Positions 42,886-54,803 are shown, counted from the first letter of the stretch. The stretch is 64,000 nt of DNA from Lachnospiraceae bacterium (GCA_021628825.1 JAJXRY010000001.1:1-64000); one strand, 5' to 3'. Notes: a model not told the origin generated them from the sequence alone. Numbers and translations are program-made.

Positions 42886-43157
42886 ATGGGGATTGAAGAG
42901 GTAACCGCCGTTTCGAGTGAGGCTCTTTATCTGGTAATTAAGGTCGCTGCACCGGTATTACTTGTTTCGTTGATTGTCGGTCTGATTATCAGTATTTTTT
43001 TCAGACAGTTACGTCCATTCAGGAGCAGACACTGACCTTTGTTCCGAAAATCATAGCAGTTTTCCTTACGCTGATTGTGCTTGGTCACTGGATGCTGAAT
43101 GAAATGACACAGTTTATGATCCGTTTGTGGTCTGATTTTCCTTTATACATCAGGTAG
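42886..43157 (+). CDS. fliQ: Flagellar export gate protein FliQ
   Basis: 89 residues, standard size. Two helices with LISIFQTVTSIQEQTLTFVP between. Break T42995-43001: seven T where five give the invariant SIFQ; the uncorrected frame stops early, so no complete open frame is visible in the raw sequence. ATG 42886 follows GGAAGGAG. Confidence 0.92.
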
Positions 43158-43160
43158 CTT

Positions 43161-43944
43161 ATGATCAATTATGATTTTTACTTACAATGAATTACTGTAT
43201 TTTCTGCTGATTTTTCGTGCGGGTGGCGAGTTTTGTTTTTATTGCACCGTTTTTCAGTATGGGAAATACACCGACAAGAATCCGTGCCGGATTAAGTTTT
43301 TTTATTACCCTGCTTCTGTATCACAGCCTGCCGGAAACCGAGATTGTCTATAATGGGCTTTTGGAGTATACGGTCATTGTGATGAAGGAGGTCGTTACGG
43401 GGCTTCTGCTGGGCTTCGGAACAAACTTCTGTACCTCGATCATGGCCTTTGCCGGACAGATCGTGGATATGGATATCGGCTTGTCCATGGCGAGCATGTT
43501 CGATCCGACAACGAAGCAGCAGACATCCATATCGGGTGTTATTTATAATTATATGATTATGTTAATGTTGATTATTTCAGGAATGTACCGTTATCTCTTA
43601 TCAGCGTTCGTAGAAGCTTATACGCTGATTCCGATTAACGGAACCGTATTCCGTTTTTAATAAAAATGCTGACCAGCTTTATCAGCTTTATGACAGATTT
43701 TGTGGTCATTGGATTCCGGATCTGTCTGCCGGTTTTCGTCGTAATGATTCTGCTAAATGCCATTCTCGGTGTACTGGCGAAGGTATCTCCGCAGCTTAAT
43801 ATGTTTGCGGTTGGTATCCAGTTGAAGATCCTGGTTGGTATCGGGGTGTTGTTTTTAACCATGACGATGCTGCCGGATGCGGCAGGCTTTGTCTTTGACC
43901 AGATGAAGAAGGTTATGGTGAGCTTCGTAGAGGCAATGAGTTAG
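43161..43944 (+). CDS. fliR: Flagellar export gate protein FliR
   Basis: About 259 residues. Six helices; KEVVTGLLLGFGTNFC, QIVDMDIGLSMASMFDP and the C-terminal helix region are FliR features. Four single-base breaks: T43175-43179, T43211-43215, T43654-43658, A43662-43666. The stop lies 14 nt before the flhB start. Confidence 0.93.
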
Positions 43945-43958
43945 GAGGATTGGTCCCG

Positions 43959-45068
43959 GTGTTGGAATATCAGCTTCAGTTCTTTGCCAAGGATGGTCCT
44001 GGTGGAGAGAAAACCGAGCAGCCGACTTCCAAAAAGTTGGACGATGCCCGGAACGAAGGACAGGTTGCCAAGAGCAGGGAGGTAGCAAATGCCGCCGGAA
44101 TTCTGGCACTGTTTCTGATTGTCCGGTTTTATGCAGGGACGCTCGGAGAAAGCTTCGTGAATTATTTCCGGGGGATCTATAATGAGATTCCGGATGCCAT
44201 CCAGATGTTTGACAGTGCGGTTCCATTTGCCACGATTTCCGTGATCCTGCGTCAGATGATTCTGCAGATGATCATTATGATGGGGCCTGTTTTACTGATT
44301 GTCGTTGTCATTGCGTTTGTCTGTGATGTGGTGCAGGTCAAATGGAGAATTACCGGGAAACCGCTGCAGCCCAAGTTCAGCAAATTAAACCCGGTAAATG
44401 GATTTGGCAGAATTTTCTCTAAGAATTCACTGGTAGAGCTGCTGAAATCCATTGCAAAGATCGGTGTGATCGGTTATATTGCGTTTTCTGAGGTTCAGAA
44501 ATATGCATCAGAGCTGTATTTATTGTATGATATCGGTCTGTATCAGGCAATCGGACTAGTAGGAGATATCCTGTTTTCGGTAGGAATCAAGGTAGCGGCA
44601 GCCTATGTGGTCATTGCACTGCTTGACTTTGCTTACCAGAAATGGAAGTTCAGGCAGGATATGATGATGACCAAGCAGGAGGTAAAGGATGAATATAAAA
44701 ATCAGGAAGGAGATCCGCAGATCAAGGGAAAGCAGAAACAGCGTATGCGGGAGGCTTCCCAGCGGAGAATGATGCAGCAGCTCCCGGAGGCGGATGTAGT
44801 CATCACAAACCCGACGCATTTTGCGGTAGCGATTAAGTATGACCCGGACAAGTACGATGCCCCTTATGTGCTTGCGAAGGGCGAGGATTATCTGGCACAG
44901 AAGATCAAGGAGATTGCCAGGGAACACGATGTTGAAATTGTAGAAAATAAGCCATTGGCACGTATGCTATATGCCAATGTGGATATCGGAGGGCTGGTGC
45001 CTCCGGAGCTTTATCAGGCGGTAGCGGAAGTGCTTGCTTTTGTATATCACCTGAAAGGTAAAGTATAA
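43959..45068 (+). CDS. flhB: Flagellar export switch protein FlhB
   Basis: 369 residues, intact. GTG 43959 follows TTAGGAGG. Four helices, then the cytoplasmic autocleaving domain with NPTH (in VVITNPTHFAVAIKYD) that switches export from hook to filament. N-terminal GEKTEQPTSKKLDDARNEGQ is typical. Confidence 0.96.
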   Translation: MLEYQLQFFAKDGPGGEKTEQPTSKKLDDARNEGQVAKSREVANAAGILALFLIVRFYAGTLGESFVNYFRGIYNEIPDAIQMFDSAVPFATISVILRQMILQMIIMMGPVLLIVVVIAFVCDVVQVKWRITGKPLQPKFSKLNPVNGFGRIFSKNSLVELLKSIAKIGVIGYIAFSEVQKYASELYLLYDIGLYQAIGLVGDILFSVGIKVAAAYVVIALLDFAYQKWKFRQDMMMTKQEVKDEYKNQEGDPQIKGKQKQRMREASQRRMMQQLPEADVVITNPTHFAVAIKYDPDKYDAPYVLAKGEDYLAQKIKEIAREHDVEIVENKPLARMLYANVDIGGLVPPELYQAVAEVLAFVYHLKGKV

Positions 45069-45108
45069 AGATGGAAAAGACCGAAGACGACAGGAAAGGA
45101 GAGCAGAC

Positions 45109-47101
45109 ATGAAAAAGGCAGACGTTGGTGTAGCAGCATATATCGTAGCAGCCTTTGTAATGCTCATTGTACCCGTTCCAAGCTGGCTTCTGGATGTTCT
45201 GCTTGCATGTAATATTGCAATTGCATTTACAATTCTGTTTACCACGATGTTTTCCAAGGAAGTGCTGGATCTGTCGTTCTTCCCGACCATTCTGTTATTT
45301 ACCACAATTTTCCGTATTGCACTGAATGTATCCTCCACCCGTCTGATTCTGACAACCGGTGATCCCGGACAGGTGGTAGCAACCTTCGGAAGCTTCGTTG
45401 GTGGCGGTGACCTGATTGTAGGAACGATTGTATTCTTAATTTTGCTAATTGTGCAGTTCATGGTCATCAACAAAGGTTCCGAACGTGTGGCTGAAGTAAC
45501 GGCACGATTCACATTGGACGCAATGCCCGGTAAACAGATGGCGATCGACGCCGACTTAAATACCGGAGCGATCAACGATGCCGAAGCAAAGAGACGGAGA
45601 GATAAGATTCAGGAAGAAGCAAGCTTCTTCGGTTCCATGGATGGTGCGGTAAAGTATGTAAAAGGAGATGCAACGGCAGGTCTTATTATTACTGCGATCA
45701 ATGTCATCGGTGGTATTGCCATGGGTGTACTGCGGCAGAATATGGATATTACCGCAGCCCTTAACAAATACGTTATTCTGACAATCGGTGATGGACTGGT
45801 GAGCCAGATTCCCTCCCTTCTGATCTCTCTTTCCACAGGTATTCTGGTTACGAAGGGATCGAAGGATGCCGACTTTGGTTCGGTACTGATCGGGCAGTTG
45901 TTCGGTGTACCAAGAGCCCTGTATCTGGTAGGTGCAATTATTACAGCCCTTGGTATTATCACTCCGCTTCCTACGGTGGTCTTTTTGGGACTGGGACTCA
46001 TTTTTGTCGTAACGGGACGTGTGATTGCGGGAACGATCGAAACGGCGCAGATTGAAAATGAAGTCGATACGGAGGAAGCAGCAGCCGAGGAGATCCGGCA
46101 GCCGGAGAATGTGAACAGTCTCCTGCAGGTGGATCCGATCGAATTGGAATTCGGTTACGGAATTATTCCGTTAGCGGATGTGAATCAGGGGGGTGACCTG
46201 CTTGATCGTGTGGTTATGATCCGAAGACAGATTGCACTGGAATTAGGTACGGTAGTGCCGATTATCCGACTGCGTGATAACATCCAGTTAAATCCGAACC
46301 AGTATATTATCAAGATTAAAGGCATCCAGGTGAGCGAAGGCGAAATCCTGTTTGATCATGCCTATAGCGAATCCGGGCTATGTGGAGGAAGAGATTACGG
46401 GTATTCCGACGTTTGAACCGTCCTTCCATCTGCCGGCAATCTGGATTACGGAAGGACAGCGGGAACGGGCCGAGAGTCTTGGCTACACCGTAGTGGATCC
46501 GCCGTCCATCATTGCAACCCATTTGACGGAAATTATCCGTCAGCACATTGCAAGCTCTTAACCAGACAAGACGTACAGAATCTGGTAAACAACTTAAAAG
46601 AAACAAACCCTTCGTGATCGACAGACGATTCGAAGCTTCTTGGACTTGGCGAGTTCAGAAGTTATTGCAGAACCTGCTTAAGGAAGGAATCTCGATCCGT
46701 GATCTTTTAACGATCTTTGAAACGCTGGCAGATTACGCACCATCGACGAGAGATACGGATATTTTAACCGAGTATGTGCGTCAGAGCCTGAAACGTGCGA
46801 TTTCCAATAAGTTCTTCCCACCGAATGAGACAACGAGCGTGGTAACGCTGGATCCGAAGATCGAGCAGGAAATTATGGCAAGTGTGAAGCAGACCGCAAA
46901 ACGGTGCATATCTGACACTGGATCCGGAACGTACGAAGGCCATTATCAAATCTGTGGAAACAGAGATTGCAAAGCTGGAAAAACCTGGGAAAGAATCCCA
47001 TTATCATCACTTCCCCGATTGTCCGTATGTACTTTAAACGGCTGACGGAGGATTATGTGAAGGATTTAATAGTAGTATCCTATAATGAAGTGGAAAAATA
47101 A
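45109..47101 (+). CDS. flhA: Flagellar export gate protein FlhA, C-terminal half frame-broken
   Basis: About 664 residues after repair. Eight N-terminal helices and the conserved FFPTILLFTTIFRIALNVSS and PGKQMAIDADLNTGAI. The cytoplasmic substrate-docking half has TRQDVQNLVNNLKE, LLQNLLKEGISIRDLLTI and FETLADY. The 3' half holds an unusual cluster: apparent single-base losses near 46560, 46613 and 46655, an unclear indel near 46350, plus extra bases near 46632, 46900 and 46979. This is the only region with several apparent losses. Confidence 0.92.
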
Positions 47102-47134
47102 TGTAGAATTACAGTCTGTAGGAATGGTGACAGC

Positions 47135-48373
47135 ATGATAATCAAGAAATTTCAAGGAAAAACAGAAGCAGAAGCAGTAGAAAATGCAAAGAAGGAATTA
47201 GGAAACGGCATTGTTATTATGAATGTCCGGAATGTCAAGAAGAAAGGACTGTTTAGTTTCCTTAGGCAACAGTTGGTTGAGGTGACGGTGGCACTTGAGG
47301 AAGAACCGGTAAGACCGACCGGAATTCCTGAACCAAACCGGAATCTGACAGATGCGATTGCCAATATCCGCTCCGTCAGTGAGAAATCCCTGCAGCAGGA
47401 AGCAGCAGAGAAAAAAAGGAGCAGAATAATTCGGATGAAAAGCGCACGGACAGTGCAGCCATTGAGGAAAAGCTCGACAGCCTTCATTTTCTCCTGGAGC
47501 AGCAGATGCAGAAGCCCGAGGAGAAGACAGAGGATAAGGCAGAAGACACGGAAGAGGAGCCTCCGAGTGAAATGGAGCAGTTTATGAAGCTGCTTTATAA
47601 TACGATGCTGGAAAATGAAGTCAATGAAAAAGTATGCAAACCAGATCATTGATGAAATCGAAAAATCCAACAAGCCCAACATGCCGTTTGACTATGCACT
47701 TTCCAATATCTACCAGAAAATGATCCTGAAATTCGGGAAGCCGGCAGGCATTACTCCGGCGGCCCAGGGACCGAAGATGTTATTTTTTATCGGACCTACC
47801 GGCGTTGGAAAGACAACAACCATTGCCAAAATAGCCTCACACTTCTGCGTGGATGGAGGTAAAAAGGTGGCATTGCTTACTGCGGATACTTACCGTATTG
47901 CCGCAGCCGAACAGTTACGGACTTATGCAAATATTTTAGAGGTTCCGTTCCGGATTATTTATTCGGTTGAAGAAATCAGTCAGGCAATGAGGGACTTTAA
48001 GGATTATGATTATATTTTTAGTGGATACGGCAGGACATTCCCACCAGAATGCCGAGCAGAAGAAAGTGATGAAGGAGCTGATTCATTCTGTGGACGGTAT
48101 CCTTGAAAAAAAGAGGTATTTCTGGTATTGAGTGCAACGACGAAGTACCGGGATCTGTTGAGCATTGCGGATACTTATTCGGATATGACGGATTACAAGC
48201 TGATTTTTACGAAGCTGGATGAAACCACAACACTTGGAAATCTGCTGAATCTGAAGCTTTATACCGGTGCGCCGCTGTCTTATGTGACCTGTGGACAGAA
48301 TGTACCGGATGACATCGAAGATTTTAATCCGCAGAAGACTGTGAAAAGGCTGCTTGGAGGAAAGCAGAAATAG
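47135..48373 (+). CDS. flhF: Flagellar biosynthesis GTPase FlhF
   Basis: About 410 residues. SRP-type GTPase that sets the number and place of flagella with FlhG. N-terminal KKFQGKTEAEAVENAKKELG, acidic linker, then the G domain with GPTGVGKTTTIAKIASHF, ALLTADTYRIAAAEQL, DTAGHSHQNAEQK and TKLDETTTLGN. Breaks A47411-47417, A47627-47631, T48015-48019, A48106-48112. Confidence 0.94.
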
Positions 48374-48420
48374 TACGAAATACGATTCAATACAAAAGAT
48401 CAAAAGATCGGGGATGAAAA

Positions 48421-49306
48421 ATGGATCAGGCAGAACAGTTAAGAAATATTATAAAGGCGAGTAATGTAAAACGCAGTAAGCCGACGGCGAGGGTTATTAC
48501 CGTAACCAGTGGAAAAGGCGGCGTTGGAAAATCGAATACAGCTATTAATCTGGCAATCCAGTTCCGTAAAATGGAAAAGAAGGTTGTGATTTTGGATGCT
48601 GATTTCGGGCTTGCCAATATAGAAATTATGTTTGGGGCTTTGCCGAAGCATAATATGAGTGACCTGATTTATCAGGGAAAGAGTATTAAGGATATTATTA
48701 CATGGGGACCTATGGATGTCGGTTTTTATTTCCGGAGGCTCCGGGATAGCAGGCCTGTCAAATTTAAACCGGGATAATCTTACTTATATTATTCAGAACC
48801 TGTCTGAATTAGATGAAATAACAGATGTTATCATTGTGGATACCGGAGCAGGAATTTCCGATTCGGTTCTGGAATTTCTGGTGGCAAGCGGAGAAATCAT
48901 TCTTGTTACGACACCGGAGCCGACCTCGATAACAGATTCCTATTCCCTGCTTAAAGCGTTGAACGGGCATCCCAGATTTCAGAGAGAAAATACTACGATC
49001 CAGATGCTGGCCAACCGGGTGGAGTCGGTAAGCGAGGGAGAGAGCCTGTTTCAGAAGCTGGATGTGGTAGTCAGCCGTTATCTGAAACTGCCTATTATTT
49101 ATCTTGGAGCAGTACCGCAGGATCCGCATCTGGCAAAAGCGGTTATGCAGCAGCTTCCGGTATCCATTAAGGATCCGCAGTCCAGGTCTGCACAGGCATA
49201 TGAAGAGATTGCTGCAAAGCTGATGAAGCAGGGGGAAGGACAGAACACACAAAAGCGTGGTGTGGCTGCGTTCTTTTCACATATTATTGGAAAGAGAACT
49301 ATATAG
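48421..49306 (+). CDS. flhG: MinD-like flagellar number regulator FlhG (YlxH)
   Basis: About 294 residues. Deviant Walker A TSGKGGVGKSNTAINLA, ILDADFGLANIEIMFG, and VDTGAGISDSVLEFL place it in the MinD/ParA ATPase family. It acts with FlhF and the C ring. Break T48723-48727 (five for four). Confidence 0.94.
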
Positions 49307-49331
49307 ACTGGATATTTAGAGGGGGAGCAAG

Positions 49332-50085
49332 ATGCTGTCGAAATATGTGAAACCTGGAAATAAAGTGGAAATTCAGGCCGTGGAGCATGTGAAATATGGG
49401 GATGATGGGGACCGGAAAAAAAGGTATATTCCAGTATGGTCAGCGATATTTTTGTCCGATGACCAGTTGGAAATACTGATGCCTATGGAAAAATCAAAGG
49501 TGATTCTGCTTCCTGTAAATGCGGAGTATGATGTGTATTTTTTTATACGGAAGCCGGACTGTATCAGTGCTTTGTGAAGGTTATTGACCGTTATAAACAG
49601 AATAATCAGTTCATTCTGTGTTTAGAGCTTACCAGTAATTTGCGGAAATTCCAGCGAAGAGAATATTATCGTTTGGGATGTGCACTTGAAATGAATGCAA
49701 GACCGCTTGAAAAAGAAGAAATCAAGGCCATGCAGAATGATGATAAATATCTGGTGCCGGGACTTCCGCTTAAAAGAAGTGTGATTGTGGATATCAGTGG
49801 TGGCGGTATCCGTTTTGTCGGGGATTATTGTTACGAACCGGACAGCCTGATCTGCTGCAAATATAATCTGGCTACAGACGGAAGAAGCAAGGAGTACACA
49901 TTAGTTTCAAAAAAATATTGACGGTACGCGAGCTGCCGGACCGTCCCGGACTTTATGAGCACCGTGCACAATATATCCATATTGATACGGCAGAGAGGGA
50001 AGAGATTATCCGTTTTATTTTTGAAGAAGAAAGAAAGCATCGAAAAAGAAAAAGGTTTGTAAGTGATTACTTTGCACTCACGTGA
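49332..50085 (+). CDS. PilZ-domain flagellar brake protein (YcgR type)
   Basis: About 248 residues. N-terminal YcgR-like domain (PGNKVEIQAVEHVKY) and a C-terminal PilZ domain with the RxxxR motif (RREYYRLGCAL) and DISGGGIRF (DxSxxG), which bind cyclic-di-GMP. Such proteins slow the motor when c-di-GMP rises. Breaks A49416-49422, T49449-49453, T49538-49544, A49909-49915; three are seven for five. Confidence 0.88.
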
Positions 50086-50181
50086 AGAACAGAATGTGAT
50101 ATACTAAAGATATGAAAGCATCAGCATTGGTAAGATGCTGCAAGCACATATGTTTGACAACATGTGAAAGGAAAAATAAAT

Positions 50182-50780
50182 ATGATGAAAACGGATTCCG
50201 CAGGCAAGGTGGTTGCTATTGCCAGTTCTACCGGGGGTCCCAAGGCACTGCAGAAGCTGATTCCGTTGCTGCCGAAGGAACTGAATGCACCGGTGCTGCT
50301 TGTACAGCATATGCCCGCAGGCTTTACGGAAGCATTGGCATCCAGATTGAATGATCTGAGCAAAGTAACCGTGAAGGAAGCTGAAGAAGGCGATATCCTT
50401 CAGAAGGGTTATGTTTATCTGGCCAGAGGCGGCAGACACATGAATGTGGTCCGGTGTTTACGCGGACATATGATTCATTATACGGATGAACCGCCCAGAG
50501 AGGGAGTAAGGCCCTGTGCCAACTATATGTATGAATCGCTGGAGGACAGCTCTTATGATCTGGTTGTATGTGCTGTACTGACGGGGATGGGCGCCGATGG
50601 TACGGCAGGCATTGCGGCATTGAAGCAAAAGAAAAAGGTGATTGTTTATGCGCAGGACGAAGATAGCTGCACCGTATATGGAATGCCAAAGAGCATTGTG
50701 AAAAGCGGATTGGCAGTAGTGGGAATTCCACTCGAACGCATTGCGCAGGAAATTATTAAAAAAACGTGGGGGTATGTTAA
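50182..50780 (+). CDS. cheB: CheB-type methylesterase lacking a receiver domain
   Basis: About 198 residues: only the catalytic domain, with Ser in ASSTGGPKAL, His in LVQHMPAGFT and Asp in GMGADGTAG. Chemoreceptor methyl-glutamate demethylation/deamidation. A typical CheB has an N-terminal receiver of about 120 residues; upstream bases here hold none. The C-terminus becomes IIKNVGVC when A50758-50764 is read as five instead of seven; its TAA then abuts the cheA ATG. ATG 50182 follows AAAGGA. Confidence 0.88.
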
Positions 50781-50781
50781 A

Positions 50782-52861
50782 ATGGATGTAAGTCAATATT
50801 TGGAAATTTTTTTCTGGATGAAGCCAAAGAACATCTTGAGAATCTGAATACGCAGATTTCTGAAGCTGGAACAGGAGCCTGAAGACACGGATACCATTAA
50901 TGAGATTTTCCGTGCGGCGCATTCCTTAAAGGGCATGGCGGGAACCATGGGCTATAAGAGAATGCAGACACTGACTCATGATATGGAAAATGTATTTTCC
51001 GAAATCCGTAACGGCACATTGAAGGTATCGGCCAATATGATTGATACATTATTCCAGTGCCTGGATGCTTTGGAAGAGTATACAAACAATATTCAGGAAA
51101 CAGCAGACGAAGGAACCAATGACAACCAGCCATTGATTGAAATGCTGAACAGCTTCTTAAAGGGTGGTGATGCCCCTGCCAGGGAAGAGAAGAAAGAAGA
51201 TCCGGCGGCAGTAGAAGCAGAAAAGAAAGCTGCGGCAGACGGTGAAGAGAAGTGGAAGGATATTGTTCTTACCGATGACCAGAAGCATGTATTCCGTACG
51301 GCAAAAGAGCAGGGCAAGAATGTATTTGGCATGACCGTTTATGTCCATGAGAATTGTCTGCTTAAGGCGGCAAGAGCATTCCTTGTATATAAGGCAGTGG
51401 AAGAGAAGGCAGAAATTATTGTCTGCAATCCTTCTGCACAGGATATTGAGGATGAAAAGTTTGATCTGGATTTCAGTCTGATTGTTGTAACAGATGTTTC
51501 GCTGGATGAAATTCTTCATGCGGCAAGAAATGTTTCGGAAATTGAAAAAAAGTAGTCGGATCTGAACTGGAGCTTAAGGAAGAGGAGACCTCCACAGAGG
51601 AAAACCGCACCGGCAGTATCCGATAAGGCGGAAAGAAGACCGGCGCCTGCACAGGCTGCTTCCCCGGTATCTGCCAAGAATGACAAGAAACCGGCAGGAA
51701 AACCGGTTGTGAACCGGACGGTTCGTGTAGATATTGAAAAACTGGATGTTTTAATGAATCTGGTAAGTGAGCTCATTATTGCGAAGAATTCCCTGGTATC
51801 AGCATCAGGCGCGGAAGGTGTGAACAGAACAACCTTTAATGAGCAGATCGAATATCTGGAGAGCGTAACCACGAATCTTCACGAATCTGTGATGAAAGTG
51901 CGAATGGTTCCTATCGAGAGTGTTGTAAGCAAGTTCCCGAGAATGATTCGTGATCTTTCCAAGAAGCTGGATAAGAAAATGGAATTATACATGTCCGGTG
52001 AGGAGACGGAACTTGACCGTACCGTAGTAGACCAGATCGGTGATCCTCTGATGCATCTGCTGCGTAACTCCGCAGACCATGGACTGGAGTCCGCTGAAGT
52101 GCGTGCACAGCTTGGCAAGCCGGAGGTCGGGTCTATTTTTCCTGGATGCATATCAGGATGGAAATAACGTTGTGATCGAGGTGCGGGATGATGGTAACGG
52201 TATTGATGTAGAAAGCGTTAAGAAAACAGCCATTGAGCGTGGCGTGATTACTCCGGAGCAGGGAGATAACATGAGCGAGAAGGATATCATTAATCTTCTG
52301 TTCCATGCCGGATTTTCAACTTCAAAGAAAATTACCGATGTATCAGGAAGAGGTGTTGGTCTTGACGTTGTGAAGTCGAAGATCGAATCCTTAAGCGGTG
52401 AAGTAGAAGTCAAGAGCAAGCTTGGCGAAGGCAGTACCTGGATTATCCGTCTGCCTCTGACACTTGCAATCATTCAGGCTCTCATGGTGACTGTTGGCGG
52501 CGAAAAGTATGCCATTTCTCTTGGCAGCATCCAGACCATTGAAGATATTAAGCCGGAAGAAATCAAGCTGGTACAGAACAGCGAAGTAATTAACTTAAGA
52601 GGAACCGTCATTCCGATTATCCGTCTGAGCAATGTCCTCGAGATCGAAAGCTTAAAGAAGCCGGATGAGAACATGGTTGTTGTCATCGTAAAGAAGGGCG
52701 AGAAGCTGGCAGGCCTTGTAGTTGACGAGCTTATGGGACAGCAGGAAATCGTTATTAAGTCACTCGGAAAATACATTAACAAGTGTAAGTTCATCAGCGG
52801 TGCAACTATTTTAGGTGATGGCGAGATCGCATTGATTCTTGATGCAAATGCACTGTTTTAG
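50782..52861 (+). CDS. cheA: Chemotaxis histidine kinase CheA
   Basis: About 690 residues. HPt domain with phospho-His in RAAHSLKGMAGTMGY, a P2 CheY-binding domain in the middle, dimerisation P3, HATPase P4 (LLRNSADHGLE, DDGNGIDVESVKK, DVSGRGVGLDVV) and a CheW-like P5. Breaks T50807-50813 and A51545-51551 (seven for five), T50857-50859, A51601-51604, T52136-52140. It relays receptor signals to CheY and CheB. Confidence 0.95.
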
Positions 52862-52878
52862 GAATGGGGGAGAGAATC

Positions 52879-53346
52879 ATGGACGAATTAAGAGTAAACA
52901 ATGAAGTAAAAACAGAGGGCGACAGCATCCAGTATATTGTCATTAAGCTGGGAGCTGAGCAGTACGGAATTGATATCAAGTATGTGGACAATATCGTAAG
53001 AATGCAGCATATTACCAGAGTTCCCAAGGTGGCAGCTTACCTGAAGGGTGTGATCAATCTTCGTGGTGAGGTAATTCCGGTTATGAATCTCCGCCTGAAA
53101 ATGGGACTTCCCGAGCAGGAGGCAACGAAAGCATCCAGAATTATTATTTTAAAGCTGGAACAGCACGGAACGATTGGCTTTATCGTGGATGAAGTGCGCG
53201 AGGTTGTTACATTGTACACAGATCAGATTGACAAGGTTACTTATGATGCCAATGATGATAAAACGAACTTCGTTTTCGGTATTGGCAAGTATGAGAATGA
53301 ACTGATATCACTGCTTGATACGAATGTGGTAGCAGCAGAACGATAA
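52879..53346 (+). CDS. cheW: Chemotaxis coupling protein CheW
   Basis: 155 residues, intact. CheW fold: YIVIKLGAEQYGIDIKYVD, LKGVINLRGEVIPVMNLR. ATG 52879 is chosen for its GGGGGAGAG site; ATG 52864 has none. Links CheA to receptors. Confidence 0.94.
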   Translation: MDELRVNNEVKTEGDSIQYIVIKLGAEQYGIDIKYVDNIVRMQHITRVPKVAAYLKGVINLRGEVIPVMNLRLKMGLPEQEATKASRIIILKLEQHGTIGFIVDEVREVVTLYTDQIDKVTYDANDDKTNFVFGIGKYENELISLLDTNVVAAER

Positions 53347-53373
53347 ACAAAATGAGACATAATAGGAGGGGCC

Positions 53374-54009
53374 ATGAAGGACCTTAGTATGGAGCAAATA
53401 ACACAGCAGTATTATGATGTGTTAAAGGAAATAGGTAATATTGGTGCCGGAAATGCAACAACTGCACTGGCACAGCTGATTAACTGTAAGGTAGATATGA
53501 AGGTTCCGCAGGTACGTCTTCTGAACTTTAATGAACTTGGTGCGCTGCTTGGTGGTGAAGAAGCTATTCTGGTGAGCATTTATCTTCAGGTAGAAGGTGA
53601 TGTGGAAGGAAGCATGATGTTCGTTCTTTCGGAGGAATCGGCACTGCACCTTGTGAATAAACTGATGAGCGGAATGCTTGGAGTTCCGGAGAAGCCGATT
53701 GAGGAATGCCATTTTGGTGAGATGGAATGTTCTGCAATGAAAGAAGTGGGAAATATTATCACAGGTGCTTATCTGAATGCCTTATCTTCCTTAACCAATA
53801 TGAAAATCTTTCCTTCGGTACCACAGCTTGGGATTGATATGGCGGGAGCCATAATGAGCGTTCCAGCAACAGAATTCGGGGTGATAGGAGATAAAATTCT
53901 GCTGATTCAGACACAGTTTTCAGATGATATCGAACTGGATGGTTATTTTATACTGATTCCGGATGTGGAATCATATGATAGAATTCTTTCTGCATTGGGA
54001 GTTATGTAA
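53374..54009 (+). CDS. cheC: CheY-P phosphatase CheC
   Basis: 211 residues, intact. Two ExxN active-site helices: KEIGNIGAGNATTALAQL and KEVGNIITGAYLNALSSL. It dephosphorylates CheY-P and binds CheD, encoded 1 nt downstream of the stop. Confidence 0.95.
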   Translation: MKDLSMEQITQQYYDVLKEIGNIGAGNATTALAQLINCKVDMKVPQVRLLNFNELGALLGGEEAILVSIYLQVEGDVEGSMMFVLSEESALHLVNKLMSGMLGVPEKPIEECHFGEMECSAMKEVGNIITGAYLNALSSLTNMKIFPSVPQLGIDMAGAIMSVPATEFGVIGDKILLIQTQFSDDIELDGYFILIPDVESYDRILSALGVM

Positions 54010-54010
54010 A

Positions 54011-54475
54011 ATGAGTGAAATAATTAAGGTTGGTATGGCTGACTGGAAGGTCTGTTCCGGCCAGGACGGGGTAACCACACTGGGGTTGGGCTCCTGTGTG
54101 GGAATCGCAATCCGTGATCCGGGGACAGGCATTGGAGGACTTGCCCATATCATGCTTCCGGACAGTACGGAGATCCGGAACAATGAAAACAGATTTAAGT
54201 TTGCCGATACCGGAATTACCGATATGGTAGCGGAGATGGTAAAACGTGGAGCAGTACGCAGCCACATGGTTGCAAAGATTGCGGGCGGTGCACAGTTGTT
54301 TGCTTACGGAAATGCCAAAAGTGACATGATCCGTGTGGGAGAGCGTAATGTAATTGCAAGTAAAAAGAAGCTTGAAGAATTGAAAATACCGCTTATTGCC
54401 GAAGATACCGGGGATACCTATGGACGAACGGTATCTTTTATCCGGCAACAGGTGTATTCACAATTCGGGCAGTAG
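54011..54475 (+). CDS. cheD: Chemoreceptor glutamine deamidase CheD
   Basis: 154 residues, intact. Catalytic Cys in LGLGSCVGIAIRD and His in GLAHIMLPDS. Deamidates receptor glutamines and activates CheC. ATG 54011 lies right after the cheC stop. Confidence 0.95.
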   Translation: MSEIIKVGMADWKVCSGQDGVTTLGLGSCVGIAIRDPGTGIGGLAHIMLPDSTEIRNNENRFKFADTGITDMVAEMVKRGAVRSHMVAKIAGGAQLFAYGNAKSDMIRVGERNVIASKKKLEELKIPLIAEDTGDTYGRTVSFIRQQVYSQFGQ

Positions 54476-54494
54476 GTAAACCGGAGAAGAATAT

Positions 54495-54803
54495 ATGAGA
54501 AAATTAAAACTTCTGGCTCCTTTTCTGATGCTGCTTTCCGGATTGATAGCCAGCACGATGATGTTTTATTATCACTATGAGAAAAAGCAGCTCCTGCTGA
54601 TCCTGATACTGGTGATGCTGTTCTTTTATCTGACAGGAGCCTTTATCCAGAAAAAGGTTAACCAGTTTATACAGAAACAGGAAGAGGAAGAAGCTGCCAG
54701 AAAGGCACAAGAGGGAGAAGTGATTGAAAAGGAAGCTGTGGAAGAAGACGGCACAGTGGAAAAGGAAGAAACACATTCTGATTCCAAACAGGATACAGAA
54801 TAA
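54495..54803 (+). CDS. Small membrane protein of the fla/che operon, unknown
   Basis: 102 residues, intact. Two hydrophobic helices (LLAPFLMLLSGLIASTMMFY and LLLILILVMLFFYLTGAF) and a highly acidic C-tail (EGEVIEKEAVEEDGTVEKEE). Nothing recognisable beyond that; kept between cheD and fliA, with good ribosome spacing, so a real operon gene. Confidence 0.75.
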   Translation: MRKLKLLAPFLMLLSGLIASTMMFYYHYEKKQLLLILILVMLFFYLTGAFIQKKVNQFIQKQEEEEAARKAQEGEVIEKEAVEEDGTVEKEETHSDSKQDTE

